A DNA stretch of 64,000 nt from Pseudomonadales bacterium (GCA_028223755.1 JAOIUY010000001.1:129306-193305); one strand, 5' to 3'. Counted from the stretch's first letter, positions 24,247 through 34,119 are shown. Numbers and translations: made by a program. Notes: generated by a model from the sequence alone, not told the origin.

Positions 24247-26895
24247 ATGAAACCGACCAACATGCATCGTCATCACACCGCAGCCGTTAAAATTTTTACA
24301 TTACTTTTACTGGGTGGACTGTCGGCCGTGCTCATCATTTGCGCAACCTTCTTATACCTTAGTCCAAAGTTGCCACCGGTGGATGTACTGCGCGAGGCAA
24401 AACTTCAAGTCCCACTGAGAATCTATTCACAAAATGGCGAATTGATTGGCGAATTCGGAGAAAAGCTAAGAACACCTATCAAAATGGAAGCCGTTCCAGA
24501 CCATTTTATTAACGCTATACTCTCGGCTGAAGACGATCGTTTTCTCAAGCATCAAGGCATTGATCTTGGCGGTCTATTAAGAGCCGCGTCACAATTGTTT
24601 ACCAGCGGGGAAATTCAAAGTGGCGGCAGCACGATTACCATGCAGGTCGCACGTAACTTTTTTCTAAGTAGCGAACAAACGTTTTTACGTAAATTCAATG
24701 AAATATTCTTAGCGCTACAAATAGAAAGAACGTTAAGCAAAGATGAAATTCTTGAACTCTATGTAAATAAAATTTATTTGGGTAAGCGTGCTTACGGCAT
24801 CCAAGCAGCGGCTGGTGTCTATTACGGAAAACCCATTCAAGGATTGAATTTATCGCAGCTAGCAATGATCGCCGGCCTGCCAAAAGCACCCTCAGCGTAT
24901 AACCCTATCAATAACCCTACGCGCGCAAAAATTCGACGCGACTGGATCCTTGGTCGCATGTTAAAACTTGCCTATATCGAAAAGAACGAATGGGAAGAGG
25001 CAACAAGCCAACCGGTAACCGCACAGTACCACGGTAAAAAGCTCGCACTTGATGCAGGTTATGTGGCAGAAATGGCTAGAGCTATCGCCATAGAAAAACT
25101 TGGACGTGCAGCCTATACCGATGGATATATTGTTCGCACAACTATTGAGGCAGACAAACAACGCAGCGCACAAAATGCAGTTGCTAATGGTTTAAAGGCC
25201 TATGACTCGCGACATGGTTATCGAGGCCCTGAGCGCCAACTCGAAGTCAGTTCCGATGAAATACAAAACAAAAAAATCTGGTTAGCCTCTCTAAATAAAA
25301 CCAGAACAATTCATCAACTTGTCCCCGCTGTTATTACTGGCATTAATAAACCGATTATTGAATTACCAATCAATCAACCATTGATTGATGATGAAGCCAT
25401 AATAAATGCAACCGATCGCGCAGCAGCTACGGCAGAAGCGGATAACACCTCGACAACAGAAACCACTAATCCAGACGCACTATTAACGGATAAAGACCGC
25501 ATTGAAATTATGTTCGCAAATGGCGACATTATTGAATTTATATGGGATAGAAAAAATAATCCGCTGCGCCTCTATATTAGTGAAAATAAGCGCGAGTCGA
25601 ATCCGCAGTCAATCAAAGAAATATTGAACGTGGGCGATGTTATCCGCGTACAAATGGATCAAAAAAATCAAGCACCCTTTATCAGCCAAATCCCTACTGC
25701 TAGCGCTGGGCTCGTTGCATTAAAACCAAATGATGGCTCCATTGCAGCACTGGTCGGCGGCTTTGACTTTCAACACAGTAAATTTAATCGCGTCACTCAA
25801 GCCTATCGACAAACAGGCTCTAACTTTAAACCTTTTGTTTATGCTGCGGCCCTAGAGAATGGCTTTACTGCTGCTAACGTTATTAATGATGCCCCCATTG
25901 TTTTTGCTGATAACAAACTTGAAAGTGACTGGCGTCCAGAAAATTCTAGCGGTAAGTTTTATGGCCCCACAACATTAAGACGTGCTCTCTACTTATCACG
26001 CAACTTGGTTTCTGTCAGATTATTGCGAGAGCTCGGTATTAACAATGCTATTGATTATTTAAACCGTTTTGAATTTAGTGACAAACCACTTCCTCGTGAC
26101 TTATCACTTTCGTTAGGTAGTTATGCAATGACTCCTCTGCAAGTCGCATCGGCTTATAGTGTTTTAGCCAATGGTGGTTATCGAGTGTCTCCTTACTTAG
26201 TGAGCCAAATTGAAAACCGACAAGGCGACATCATTTTCACCACAACTAAAAAAATCGCCTGTTTAGATTGCGAAACAGCATCAAATACTAATGCGCCATT
26301 AATAATAGATGATGAATTAACGGAAGCCGATTCACTCGATGCTTTACTTAACGAAACATCTGATACTGATTTACTCGCCGAAAAACCTCCGATAACAGAG
26401 GTTGCTGCCGATCAAATTATTGATCCTCGAGTGACTTATATCATTGATAGCATCTTGCAGGATGTCATCCGATACGGCACAGGAAGAAAAGCTAGAGCAT
26501 TAGGAAGATCTGATTTAGCAGGAAAAACCGGCACAACTAACGGCCCTACAGATGCGTGGTTTTCTGGATACCATCCAGAACTAGTCGCCACCACATGGCT
26601 TGGCTTTGATGATAACCAGCTATTAGGTCAGCGTGAATATGGTGGCTCAGCCGCATTACCTATTTGGATTGACTTTATGCGTGACAGTTTAAAAGGCATT
26701 GAGACTGCAACAAGGACTCGCCCACCAGGCATGGTGTCAGTGAAAATTAACCGCTTAACCGGTCTTCCTTCTAGAGCGGACGATTCTAAAAATGTCTTTG
26801 AATCATTTTTAGAAGAATACATACCAGAGCAAAAAACTAATTCACCCAGTAGTACTAATATTGACCAAGGCATACTGGATGAAGAATTATTTTAA
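24247..26895 (+). CDS. mrcA: Penicillin-binding protein 1A, bifunctional transglycosylase/transpeptidase
   Basis: PBP1A polymerises and cross-links peptidoglycan. One N-terminal transmembrane helix (VKIFTLLLLGGLSAVLII) precedes a GT51 domain with the catalytic glutamate in ILSAEDDRFLKHQGID and the GGSTITMQVARNFFL motif. An OB-like PCB_OB insertion follows. The transpeptidase domain has Ser525 in TGSNFKPFVYA, SRN in YLSRNLVS and KTGTT. All key residues are present. I take the ATG at 24247; a longer reading uses a TTG at 24220 and a shorter one an ATG at 24262, none with a good Shine-Dalgarno. An acidic linker around residues 400-420 and another near 690-730 are low-complexity. Confidence 0.95.
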   Translation: MKPTNMHRHHTAAVKIFTLLLLGGLSAVLIICATFLYLSPKLPPVDVLREAKLQVPLRIYSQNGELIGEFGEKLRTPIKMEAVPDHFINAILSAEDDRFLKHQGIDLGGLLRAASQLFTSGEIQSGGSTITMQVARNFFLSSEQTFLRKFNEIFLALQIERTLSKDEILELYVNKIYLGKRAYGIQAAAGVYYGKPIQGLNLSQLAMIAGLPKAPSAYNPINNPTRAKIRRDWILGRMLKLAYIEKNEWEEATSQPVTAQYHGKKLALDAGYVAEMARAIAIEKLGRAAYTDGYIVRTTIEADKQRSAQNAVANGLKAYDSRHGYRGPERQLEVSSDEIQNKKIWLASLNKTRTIHQLVPAVITGINKPIIELPINQPLIDDEAIINATDRAAATAEADNTSTTETTNPDALLTDKDRIEIMFANGDIIEFIWDRKNNPLRLYISENKRESNPQSIKEILNVGDVIRVQMDQKNQAPFISQIPTASAGLVALKPNDGSIAALVGGFDFQHSKFNRVTQAYRQTGSNFKPFVYAAALENGFTAANVINDAPIVFADNKLESDWRPENSSGKFYGPTTLRRALYLSRNLVSVRLLRELGINNAIDYLNRFEFSDKPLPRDLSLSLGSYAMTPLQVASAYSVLANGGYRVSPYLVSQIENRQGDIIFTTTKKIACLDCETASNTNAPLIIDDELTEADSLDALLNETSDTDLLAEKPPITEVAADQIIDPRVTYIIDSILQDVIRYGTGRKARALGRSDLAGKTGTTNGPTDAWFSGYHPELVATTWLGFDDNQLLGQREYGGSAALPIWIDFMRDSLKGIETATRTRPPGMVSVKINRLTGLPSRADDSKNVFESFLEEYIPEQKTNSPSSTNIDQGILDEELF

Positions 26896-26901
26896 TCCGC
26901 T

Positions 26902-28161
26902 TTATTTTATATAGCTTTGCGGATAAGACTGTTGCGCAACACCAGAATCGATAGCCGCTTTCGCCACTGCAGATGATACAGCCATCAGCAAGCGCGGATC
27001 CAATGGCTTAGGAATAATATACTCCTTATCAAAGCTCAAACTTTCAACGCCACACGCTGCAATTACCGCTTCGGGCACCGGCTCTCTCGCTAAATCTTTT
27101 AACGCATGAACCGCAGCAACTTTCATCGCTTCATTGATCGCTGTTGCACGAACGTCTAGCGCGCCTCGAAAAATATAGGGAAAACCCAATACGTTATTCA
27201 CTTGATTCGGAAGATCAGAGCGGCCCGTAGCAATAATAATATCGTCACGTGTTTGATGCGCGAGCGCCGGTGCAATTTCTGGGTCTGGATTCGAGCAGGC
27301 AAATATCACGGGCTTAGGCGCCATAGTTAACAATGCCTCAGCAGTTAATAAATTCGAACCCGACAAACCAATAAACACATCTGCATCGACACAAGCATCC
27401 TCTAAAGTCCGTCTATCAGTTTCTCGACTAAACTCTGCTTTGTATTGGTTAATATTGTCTCGACCTTTATAAATAACACCCTGGCGATCTAACATAGTTA
27501 TTTTATTACGATCAGCACCAAGGCTTATTAATAAACGCATTCCCGCTATTGCAGCAGAACCCGCACCTAAGCAAACAATATTAGCTTCTGGTAGGTTTTT
27601 ACCTTGTATTTCTAAAGCATTAATTAAACCAGCAGCTGTCACAATAGCTGTGCCATGTTGGTCATCATGAAAAACAGGAACATCACAAAGCGATTTTAAG
27701 CGGCGCTCAATATCAAAACACTCTGGCGCTTTAATGTCTTCCAGATTAATACCGCCAAATGTTTTTGCAATATGCCTAACGGTTTCAACAAATATATCAG
27801 GGTCTTCTGAATCAACCTCAATATCAATCGAATCAATGTTCGCAAATCGTTTAAATAATAATGCCTTGCCTTCCATAACAGGCTTACTCGCTAACGCACC
27901 TAAATTTCCTAACCCTAAAATCGCAGTGCCGTTACTAATGACGGCAACCAAATTACCTTTAATAGTGTAGTCATAAGCGGCTTCGGCATTTGCAGCAATA
28001 GCACGCACCGGTTCTGCCACACCTGGACTATAGGCTAAAGCTAAATCATTCTGCGTTTCGGCAGAAGTCGTTAATTCGATTGCGATTTTTCCGGGCTTGG
28101 GATTTGAGTGGTAATCAAGTGCTGCTTGCTTAGGCGCTTCATTTGAAAATCGAGTTGTCAT
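26902..28161 (-). CDS. maeB: NAD(P)-dependent malic enzyme (single-domain form)
   Basis: Malic enzyme decarboxylates malate to pyruvate. The malate-binding YSPGVAEPV, the catalytic lysine region (GKALLFKRFANIDSIDIEVD), ECFDIERRLK and the NAD(P) site (VCLGAGSAAIAGMRLL) are intact. At 419 residues it ends after the dinucleotide-binding domain and lacks the phosphotransacetylase-like C-terminal domain of the long MaeB type. It converges with mrcA with 6 bases between. AAGG lies seven bases before the ATG. Confidence 0.92.
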   Translation of the reverse strand: MTTRFSNEAPKQAALDYHSNPKPGKIAIELTTSAETQNDLALAYSPGVAEPVRAIAANAEAAYDYTIKGNLVAVISNGTAILGLGNLGALASKPVMEGKALLFKRFANIDSIDIEVDSEDPDIFVETVRHIAKTFGGINLEDIKAPECFDIERRLKSLCDVPVFHDDQHGTAIVTAAGLINALEIQGKNLPEANIVCLGAGSAAIAGMRLLISLGADRNKITMLDRQGVIYKGRDNINQYKAEFSRETDRRTLEDACVDADVFIGLSGSNLLTAEALLTMAPKPVIFACSNPDPEIAPALAHQTRDDIIIATGRSDLPNQVNNVLGFPYIFRGALDVRATAINEAMKVAAVHALKDLAREPVPEAVIAACGVESLSFDKEYIIPKPLDPRLLMAVSSAVAKAAIDSGVAQQSYPQSYIK

Positions 28162-28394
28162 ACTTTGACCTTATTTTTTTATTTAATAATAAAGCGGCCA
28201 ATAGAAATTAAATAATCTCAAAACAATAAAGGTCGCTTAAAAACTGGAAGCGTTATAGAAAGATTAGTGTTATGAACTTAGCAAAGAAAGTAAAGAGAGT
28301 GGCAATTTTCTGACTTACCATTTTTTAGCTCATTCAACTTAAGAGACAAAAAACAATTCAGTAAGCTAATCAAACAGACCGATCAGACAAACAC
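28162..28394. other. Spacer between malic enzyme and the rpmE terminator
   Basis: AT-rich region that should hold the malic-enzyme promoter on the minus strand. Only very short open frames occur, none with a recognisable product. The only structure in the rpmE-maeB gap is the rpmE terminator listed separately. Confidence 0.4.
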
Positions 28395-28429
28395 AAAAAA
28401 ACTCAATCGGAGATTAATCACCGATTGAG
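28395..28429 (-). terminator. Rho-independent terminator of rpmE
   Basis: A perfect 9-bp stem (CTCAATCGG at 28402-28410 with CCGATTGAG at 28421-28429) has a 10-base loop. On the minus strand it is followed at once by seven T residues (28395-28401). It lies about 38 bases after the rpmE stop codon and reads in the rpmE direction. Confidence 0.88.
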
Positions 28430-28467
28430 CTAAATTAAAATAAGTGGTATTTAAAAATAGCGAAGGG

Positions 28468-28683
28468 CTATTTTTTAGTAGAGCGATTACCAAAGCGCTT
28501 GTTAAAGCGATCAACACGGCCGCCAGTATCAAGTACTTTCTGCTTACCCGTGTAAAAAGGGTGACACTGTGAGCAAACATCGATGTGAAAATCTTTGCAT
28601 AGTGTTGAACGTGTTTCTACTGTTGCGCCGCAGCTGCAAGTCGCTGTAACAGTATCGTAGGCTGGATGTATATCGGCTTTCAT
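28468..28683 (-). CDS. rpmE: 50S ribosomal protein L31 (zinc-binding type)
   Basis: Length 71 and the pattern [19 protein letters not shown]...[13 protein letters not shown] match L31. Cysteines 16, 18, 37 and 40 form the zinc site, so this is the Zn-containing C+ form rather than the zinc-free paralogue. It has its own promoter, a structured leader and a terminator, and is divergent from priA, the arrangement usual in pseudomonads. Confidence 0.97.
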   Translation of the reverse strand: MKADIHPAYDTVTATCSCGATVETRSTLCKDFHIDVCSQCHPFYTGKQKVLDTGGRVDRFNKRFGNRSTKK

Positions 28684-28706
28684 GTCTTCTTCTTACTCCA
28701 AACGCG

Positions 28707-28770
28707 GGACACCGCCGTCTCGTTCACCATGCTCCAGAGCCAATCTCCGGGGGCAACCAGTACGGTATCC
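28707..28770 (-). promoter_or_regulatory. Structured 5' leader of rpmE, possible L31 autoregulatory RNA
   Basis: In the minus-strand RNA, GGATACCG (28763-28770) pairs with CGGTGTCC (28707-28714) as an 8-bp stem with one G-U. Inside it CCGGAG (28745-28750) pairs with CTCTGG (28734-28739), also with one G-U, around a 5-base loop. The G-U pairs form only on the rpmE strand, which supports a real transcript structure. L31 leader RNAs are known in several bacterial groups; assignment to such a family here is by position and fold only. Confidence 0.5.
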
Positions 28771-28785
28771 TCTCAAGGGTCGGCG

Positions 28786-28813
28786 ATTCTACCAGAAAAG
28801 TAGCCGCAATCAA
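28786..28813 (-). promoter_or_regulatory. Likely sigma-70 promoter of rpmE
   Basis: Minus strand: TTGATT at 28808-28813, a 16-base spacer and TAGAAT at 28786-28791. It lies directly upstream of the structured leader, which gives a 5' untranslated region of about 95 bases. Confidence 0.55.
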
Positions 28814-28958
28814 GCGGCCTGCAGCGATTTAAGTCCATAATGACCATTTACTGTTTTTAGAGAAATCAATGAATTACACGGTTAGACAAGAACTCATCGA
28901 GCCAACAATGTAAACTAGCGGCCCAAAATGCCCACCAACCCTAGGATTTATACGATTA

Positions 28959-31205
28959 ATGAGTGCAGGCCTGTCAAAATTCGTTCAAGTGGTCATTGCC
29001 TCGCCAGTAAGGCACCATTTTGACTATTTACCTGCCGAAGGCCTTAAAGCCACGGATTATCTGGTTGGCAGCCGTGTAGAGGTCCCTTTCGGGCGTCGAA
29101 ACATGACCGGCATTGTTATTGGCCACTGCCAAACCTCATCCATTGCTGCTGATAAGTTAAAAGCCATCCGCCAAAAGCTCGATTCGACCGCTATCGTCAG
29201 TGAAGATTTACTGTCGCTGGCAGAATGGATGAGCAACTATTACCATCACCCCTATGGCGATACCCTGCTGAGTCTGCTGCCCAACCAACTCCGTAAAGGT
29301 GGCAGTGTCGATGCCTACAGCCAATATTGCTGGAAAATCACCCCCCACGGGCTCGGCTGGCCAGATGACGCCTTACAGCGAGCGCCCAAACAAGCCGAAT
29401 TACTCAATTTTCTTCGCACAGCAGAACGCGCAGAAACCGATACCCTAACAGGCGAAGCAATTCTAAAAGAAGCCGGTCACAGCCGCGCCTCGGCTTTAGA
29501 GTTAGCCAAAAAAGGCCTAGCCAGCTCGGTAGAGCAAGGCTACTACCCCGCCGACTGCCAAAGTATTTTGCGGGGGCAGGCTCAGGATAAACCGCCCACT
29601 CTCAACGCTGAACAAATAGAAGCCTGTTCATTAATCGCCGATCGACTCGGCAGCTTTGATACCGTCCTGCTTGAAGGTATTACCGGTAGCGGCAAAACTG
29701 AAGTCTATTTGCGCGCCATCGATAAAGTACTCTCGCTCGGCCAGCAAGTGCTTGTGTTAGTCCCCGAAATTGGCCTCACTCCGCAAACCATTAATCGCTT
29801 TGTTGACCGTTTTGATGTGCCGATTGCTATTTTTCACTCCGGCCTAACTGATCGCGAACGGCTAGCCGCTTGGACAGCCGCTAGTGATGGTGTGGCACGG
29901 ATTATTATCGGTACGCGCTCGGCGGTGTTTACACCCATGGCCAATGCTGGCCTAATCATCATTGATGAAGAGCATGACGGCTCGTATAAACAACAAGATA
30001 GCCTGCGTTACTCGGCGCGCGATATCGCCATTATCCGTGCGCGCACTAAAAATATTCCTGTTGTTTTAGGCTCCGCCACGCCCTCGCTAGAGACACTCTT
30101 TAACGCCCAAACAAAAAAATACCAGCATAGCGTGCTTAAAAACCGCGCCGGCAGTGCCAGCCCGCCCAGTATTGAACTGTTGGATATTCGTCGCCAAGTG
30201 CTCCACGAAGGTCTTAGTGATAATGCGATTGCTGCGATTGGCGAGACTCTCTTCAGCGGCCAACAAGCCATGGTTTTCGTCAACCGTCGTGGTTTTGCAC
30301 CACTATTAATGTGTCATGACTGCGGATGGCATGCCCAGTGCGATCACTGTGATGCGCGACTAACACTGCATAATCGCCCCCACGAATTGCACTGCCATCA
30401 CTGCGGCCATCGCGCTAAGGTGCCAACTGCTTGTCCACGCTGCCAATCCTCGCGTCTACTTCAGGTCGGTCAGGGCACGCAAAGAAGTGCCGAAGCACTC
30501 ACTGCGTTGTTTCCTCGCTTTCCTGTCATCCGCATCGATCGCGATAGTACTCAAGGCAAGCAAGCAATGGGCGAGCGTGTCGACCTAATTAACCGCGGTG
30601 AACCCGCCATTTTAGTCGGCACACAAATGCTGGCTAAGGGTCACCACTTTCCAGCACTCAATCTAGTCGTCGTTCTTGATATTGACCAAGGCCTCTACAA
30701 TCCGGACTTTCGAGGACCTGAGAAAACCGTGCAACTGCTGACTCAAGTCGCTGGCCGCGCGGGGCGCGCAGGTCATGGCGGAAGAGTCTTAATTCAAACG
30801 CATATGCCAGAGCATCCTTTGTTACAGATTTGGCAAACAGAAAGCTACCAAGGCATTATCGAAACGCTTTTGAATGAGCGCTCGCTGCGTACATTGCCGC
30901 CTTATGCGCATATTGCGTTAATTCGTGCCGATAGCCCAAAACCTGAACAGGCGTTGCGATTTTTAAACCAACTCGCTCAGCAACAGACAAACACGCTTAA
31001 TCAAAGCGGCTGCCAGCTGATTGGTCCATTGGCTGCATTTATGGAAAAGCGCGCAGGACGTCATCGCGCTCAATTAATGATTAAATCTGAGCAACGTAAA
31101 TCGCTTCACAGCGCCGTAAAACAGCTTATCCAATCACTGGATCAAAGTAAGAAACCGTCCGGTCTGCGCTGGAGTATCGATATCGATCCACAAGATGTTA
31201 TCTAA
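28959..31205 (+). CDS. priA: Primosomal replication restart helicase PriA
   Basis: PriA reloads the replisome at stalled forks. The N-terminal 3'-binding and winged-helix domains are followed by a helicase core with Walker A GITGSGKTEVYL and DEEH box (IIIDEEHDGSYKQQD). The zinc-binding module CHDCGWHAQCDHCDARL...CHHCGH...CPRC has eight cysteines. Helicase motifs V-VI (GTQMLAKGHHFP; QVAGRAGR) follow. Length 748 is usual. It is divergent from rpmE. Confidence 0.97.
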   Translation: MSAGLSKFVQVVIASPVRHHFDYLPAEGLKATDYLVGSRVEVPFGRRNMTGIVIGHCQTSSIAADKLKAIRQKLDSTAIVSEDLLSLAEWMSNYYHHPYGDTLLSLLPNQLRKGGSVDAYSQYCWKITPHGLGWPDDALQRAPKQAELLNFLRTAERAETDTLTGEAILKEAGHSRASALELAKKGLASSVEQGYYPADCQSILRGQAQDKPPTLNAEQIEACSLIADRLGSFDTVLLEGITGSGKTEVYLRAIDKVLSLGQQVLVLVPEIGLTPQTINRFVDRFDVPIAIFHSGLTDRERLAAWTAASDGVARIIIGTRSAVFTPMANAGLIIIDEEHDGSYKQQDSLRYSARDIAIIRARTKNIPVVLGSATPSLETLFNAQTKKYQHSVLKNRAGSASPPSIELLDIRRQVLHEGLSDNAIAAIGETLFSGQQAMVFVNRRGFAPLLMCHDCGWHAQCDHCDARLTLHNRPHELHCHHCGHRAKVPTACPRCQSSRLLQVGQGTQRSAEALTALFPRFPVIRIDRDSTQGKQAMGERVDLINRGEPAILVGTQMLAKGHHFPALNLVVVLDIDQGLYNPDFRGPEKTVQLLTQVAGRAGRAGHGGRVLIQTHMPEHPLLQIWQTESYQGIIETLLNERSLRTLPPYAHIALIRADSPKPEQALRFLNQLAQQQTNTLNQSGCQLIGPLAAFMEKRAGRHRAQLMIKSEQRKSLHSAVKQLIQSLDQSKKPSGLRWSIDIDPQDVI

Positions 31206-31254
31206 TTAGCGTCTTTATACGATCTAATACCATCAACATAAGTGTATCGTTCAC

Positions 31255-31283
31255 TTGTCTCTAGATAGTTGACTAGCGATAAT
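31255..31283 (+). promoter_or_regulatory. Likely sigma-70 promoter of argS
   Basis: TTGTCT at 31255-31260, a 17-base spacer and GATAAT at 31278-31283, about 80 bases before the argS start codon in the 157-base gap after priA. Confidence 0.45.
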
Positions 31284-31362
31284 AGCTGACCTTTTAAATG
31301 GGGCATTGTGCTTAACTGACACAACCTAACCGCCGAACATCACGATTGAGACAAACTGCTAA

Positions 31363-33069
31363 ATGAAAGAAGCCTTACAGCAACTGATTAGCCAAACGAT
31401 TACTACGCTGATTGATGCAGAGAAAATTCCAGCAATGGCGATACCAGCCATTAAAATTGAGCGCACTCGAGATGCTAGCCATGGCGACTTTGCCTGCAAC
31501 ATTGCTCTCGTGTTAGCAAAACCAGCCGCCATGAAGCCACGCGATATCGCTGAGCTAATTTGTCAGTCACTACCCGACAATACCGTTATCGCCAATGTTG
31601 ATATTGCTGGCCCTGGTTTTATCAACGTGTTCCTAGCGAAATCGGCACAAACGGATGTGGTTGTCCAAGTACTCAATGAAGCCGAACATTTTGGTCATAA
31701 TCAAAATGGCATGGATGACAAAGGTGTCGCCAAATCGGTACAGGTCGAATTTGTCTCTGCCAACCCAACCGGTCCGCTGCATGTGGGTCACGGTCGAGGC
31801 GCAGCCGTAGGCGATAGTATTTGTCGTCTACTTGAAGCCAGTGGCTGGCAAGTCACACGTGAGTTTTACTATAACGATGCCGGCCAACAAATTAATAACC
31901 TCACTCGCTCCGTGCAACTGCGCTGCCAAGGTATTGGTCCCGATGATGCCGCTTGGCCCGAAGATGGTTATCGCGGCGAATATATTGCCGAACTCGCCGC
32001 CGACTATATGGCAGGCAAAGCACTCGAAGACGCACCCGCACCGGCGGATGCAGAAAATGATGAAGCGATTCGCGCCTATGCCGTTGCTTACTTACGCCGC
32101 GAACAAGATATTGATCTCACCGCCTTCGATGTTAAATTTGATGTTTTCTCACTCGAGTCTTCTTTATATACCGACGGTAAAGTCGACAGTACCGTCAACA
32201 CCTTAATCGACAATGGCTTCACTTACGAAAAAGATGATGCCCTGTGGTTAAAAACCACTGAGTTCGGTGATGATAAAGATCGTGTTATGCGTAAATCCGA
32301 TGGTGGCTATACTTACTTTGTTCCTGATGTCGCCTACCACCTTGAAAAATGGCAACGTGGTTTTCACACCGTTGTTAACGAACAAGGTGCCGACCATCAC
32401 AGCACTATCACTCGCGTTCGCGCTGGCTTACAAGCATTAAATGCCGGTATACCTAAAGGCTGGCCAGATTACGTCTTGCATCAAATGGTCACTGTTATGC
32501 GCGATGGCGCAGAAGTCAAAATTTCAAAACGTGCAGGCAGCTATGTGACATTAAGTGACTTAATAGAACAAGTGGGCTGCGATGCTACGCGCTACTTTTT
32601 AGTTGCTCGAAGAGCCGATTCACAACTGACATTTGATATTGATTTAGCGCTACAAAAAAGCAACGATAACCCTGTTTTTTATATTCAGTATGCACACGCA
32701 AGAGTCTGCAGCGTAATGCGACAGGCAATAGAAAAAAATATACCTTGGGATAAAGAATCCGGCCTAGCGCATTTAGATAAACTTGGCACTGACACTGAGG
32801 TTGCAATACTCAAAAGCATTGCGGCCTATCCTGAATGTGTTGCCATGAGTGCGCGTGAATTTGCACCGCATAACGTTGCGGCTTACTTACGTGATCTGTC
32901 AGCTGCCTTACACAGCTGGTACGCGAGTGGCAACCAAGATAAAAGCAGCCAGCTGCTCGTTGCTGACAATGATATCCGCAACGCCCGTTTAGCCTTAGCC
33001 GAAGCCACTCGACAGGTACTTGCGAATGGCTTAAAACTGCTTGGTGTTAGTGCTCCGGAAAGTATGTAA
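31363..33069 (+). CDS. argS: Arginyl-tRNA synthetase
   Basis: ArgS charges tRNA-Arg. The N-terminal additional domain (Add1, about residues 1-110) precedes the class I signature (SANPTGPLHVGHGRGA, HIGH as HVGH). The KMSKS-region equivalent is KISKRAG, and the C-terminal DALR anticodon-binding domain contains IQYAHARVCSV. Length 568 is normal. It is followed by an FtsN-like gene, the conserved neighbour. Confidence 0.97.
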   Translation: MKEALQQLISQTITTLIDAEKIPAMAIPAIKIERTRDASHGDFACNIALVLAKPAAMKPRDIAELICQSLPDNTVIANVDIAGPGFINVFLAKSAQTDVVVQVLNEAEHFGHNQNGMDDKGVAKSVQVEFVSANPTGPLHVGHGRGAAVGDSICRLLEASGWQVTREFYYNDAGQQINNLTRSVQLRCQGIGPDDAAWPEDGYRGEYIAELAADYMAGKALEDAPAPADAENDEAIRAYAVAYLRREQDIDLTAFDVKFDVFSLESSLYTDGKVDSTVNTLIDNGFTYEKDDALWLKTTEFGDDKDRVMRKSDGGYTYFVPDVAYHLEKWQRGFHTVVNEQGADHHSTITRVRAGLQALNAGIPKGWPDYVLHQMVTVMRDGAEVKISKRAGSYVTLSDLIEQVGCDATRYFLVARRADSQLTFDIDLALQKSNDNPVFYIQYAHARVCSVMRQAIEKNIPWDKESGLAHLDKLGTDTEVAILKSIAAYPECVAMSAREFAPHNVAAYLRDLSAALHSWYASGNQDKSSQLLVADNDIRNARLALAEATRQVLANGLKLLGVSAPESM

Positions 33070-33125
33070 GGCATATATAAGACATATAAAGAAAACTGGA
33101 ATGGCTAGTTAACCGTAGAGATACT

Positions 33126-33710
33126 ATGACCTATTTTTTAACACCGACAATTGCGAACAAGCGTGGCGTTAGTACAAAGCCAAAGCGTAGGTCTAAAGCG
33201 CGCGGTAAAAAATCAGCGTCAATATCAAAACTACGATTAATCGCAACCGTCGTCATTGTTATACTGTTTAGCTTAGGCCTATATGGGCTTAATCAACTTG
33301 AGTCATCAAAAACACAGCACAGTAAACCAACCGCTACAAAAAAATCTCTTCAAATCGAAGAGAAATCAACAACAAAAGAAGATGACTACAGCTTCTACGG
33401 CAAGTTAAAAGATTTTGAAGTCGTGGTCAGCGAAGACTCTGCTTATAACAGCAGCCGCAGTGTCGATGATAACTATATTTATTTAATTCAGGCGGGCTCC
33501 TTTAAAACCCAAGCACAGGCCGAAAAGTTATTAGTCGAATTAACTTTGCTGGGCTTAGAGCCTAAAATTGATAAAAGCCGAAATGCATCAGGCAACTTAT
33601 GGTATCGCGTGCGCCTCGGCCCGTTTGAAAATCGCGGCACCATGACGGCCGTTCGCTCCACTATTATTTCAAATGACCTTGAAGCAATGGTTATGAAACG
33701 TAAAATTTAA
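33126..33710 (+). CDS. FtsN-like SPOR-domain cell-division protein
   Basis: A basic cytoplasmic N-terminus (KPKRRSKARGKKS), one transmembrane helix (RLIATVVIVILFSLGLYGL, near residues 38-57), a charged linker and a C-terminal SPOR domain (YLIQAGSFKTQAQAEKLL...WYRVRLGPFENRG) give a bitopic inner-membrane protein that reaches the septal peptidoglycan. The position directly after argS is that of the FtsN-like gene in pseudomonads. At 194 residues it is shorter than E. coli FtsN. Confidence 0.85.
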   Translation: MTYFLTPTIANKRGVSTKPKRRSKARGKKSASISKLRLIATVVIVILFSLGLYGLNQLESSKTQHSKPTATKKSLQIEEKSTTKEDDYSFYGKLKDFEVVVSEDSAYNSSRSVDDNYIYLIQAGSFKTQAQAEKLLVELTLLGLEPKIDKSRNASGNLWYRVRLGPFENRGTMTAVRSTIISNDLEAMVMKRKI

Positions 33711-33735
33711 AACCAATAGATAAAGGTACTGTTAA

Positions 33736-34119
33736 TTGATCCCAGAAGTCATCGAGTTACACAAAGCCTCAAAACAACTCGAACTAGTTTATGCCAATGA
33801 TGAGCGCTTTTTTTTAGACGCTGAATTCTTGCGCGTACACTCACCGTCGGCTGAAGTTCGTGGCCATCACCCCGGCCAAGCCGTGCTGCAAGTGGGTAAA
33901 AAGAACGTGGGTATTTTATCGCTTACTGGCGTGGGTAATTACGCACTACAAATCAGTTTTGATGACGAACACAATAGCGGTATTTACTCATGGGATTATC
34001 TGCGTGAGCTGTGTGAAAAAAAAGAAGCTTATTGGCAAAGCTATTTAGACCAGCTGATAGAAAATGGGGGGAACCGCGACCCTGATGTCCAAACAATTAA
34101 TTTATTTGATCCAAGTTAA
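33736..34119 (+). CDS. DUF971 / gamma-butyrobetaine-hydroxylase N-terminal-like protein
   Basis: A small protein of 127 residues with the DUF971 pattern: IELHKASKQLELVYAN, FFLDAEFLRVHSPSAEVRGHHPGQ, LTGVGNYALQISFDDEHNSGIYSWDYL. Members often sit beside hslVU or ubiE; their role is unknown, with iron-sulfur or zinc handling suggested for related proteins. The TTG at 33736 is the start: AAGG lies about ten bases upstream and no ATG occurs near. In most relatives hslV and hslU separate it from the FtsN-like gene; here only 25 bases do. Confidence 0.85.
   Translation: MIPEVIELHKASKQLELVYANDERFFLDAEFLRVHSPSAEVRGHHPGQAVLQVGKKNVGILSLTGVGNYALQISFDDEHNSGIYSWDYLRELCEKKEAYWQSYLDQLIENGGNRDPDVQTINLFDPS

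Noticed and set aside
28383..28580. Frame on the minus strand overlapping rpmE and its terminator
   Set aside because: Runs through the terminator stem and the rpmE coding region in another frame.
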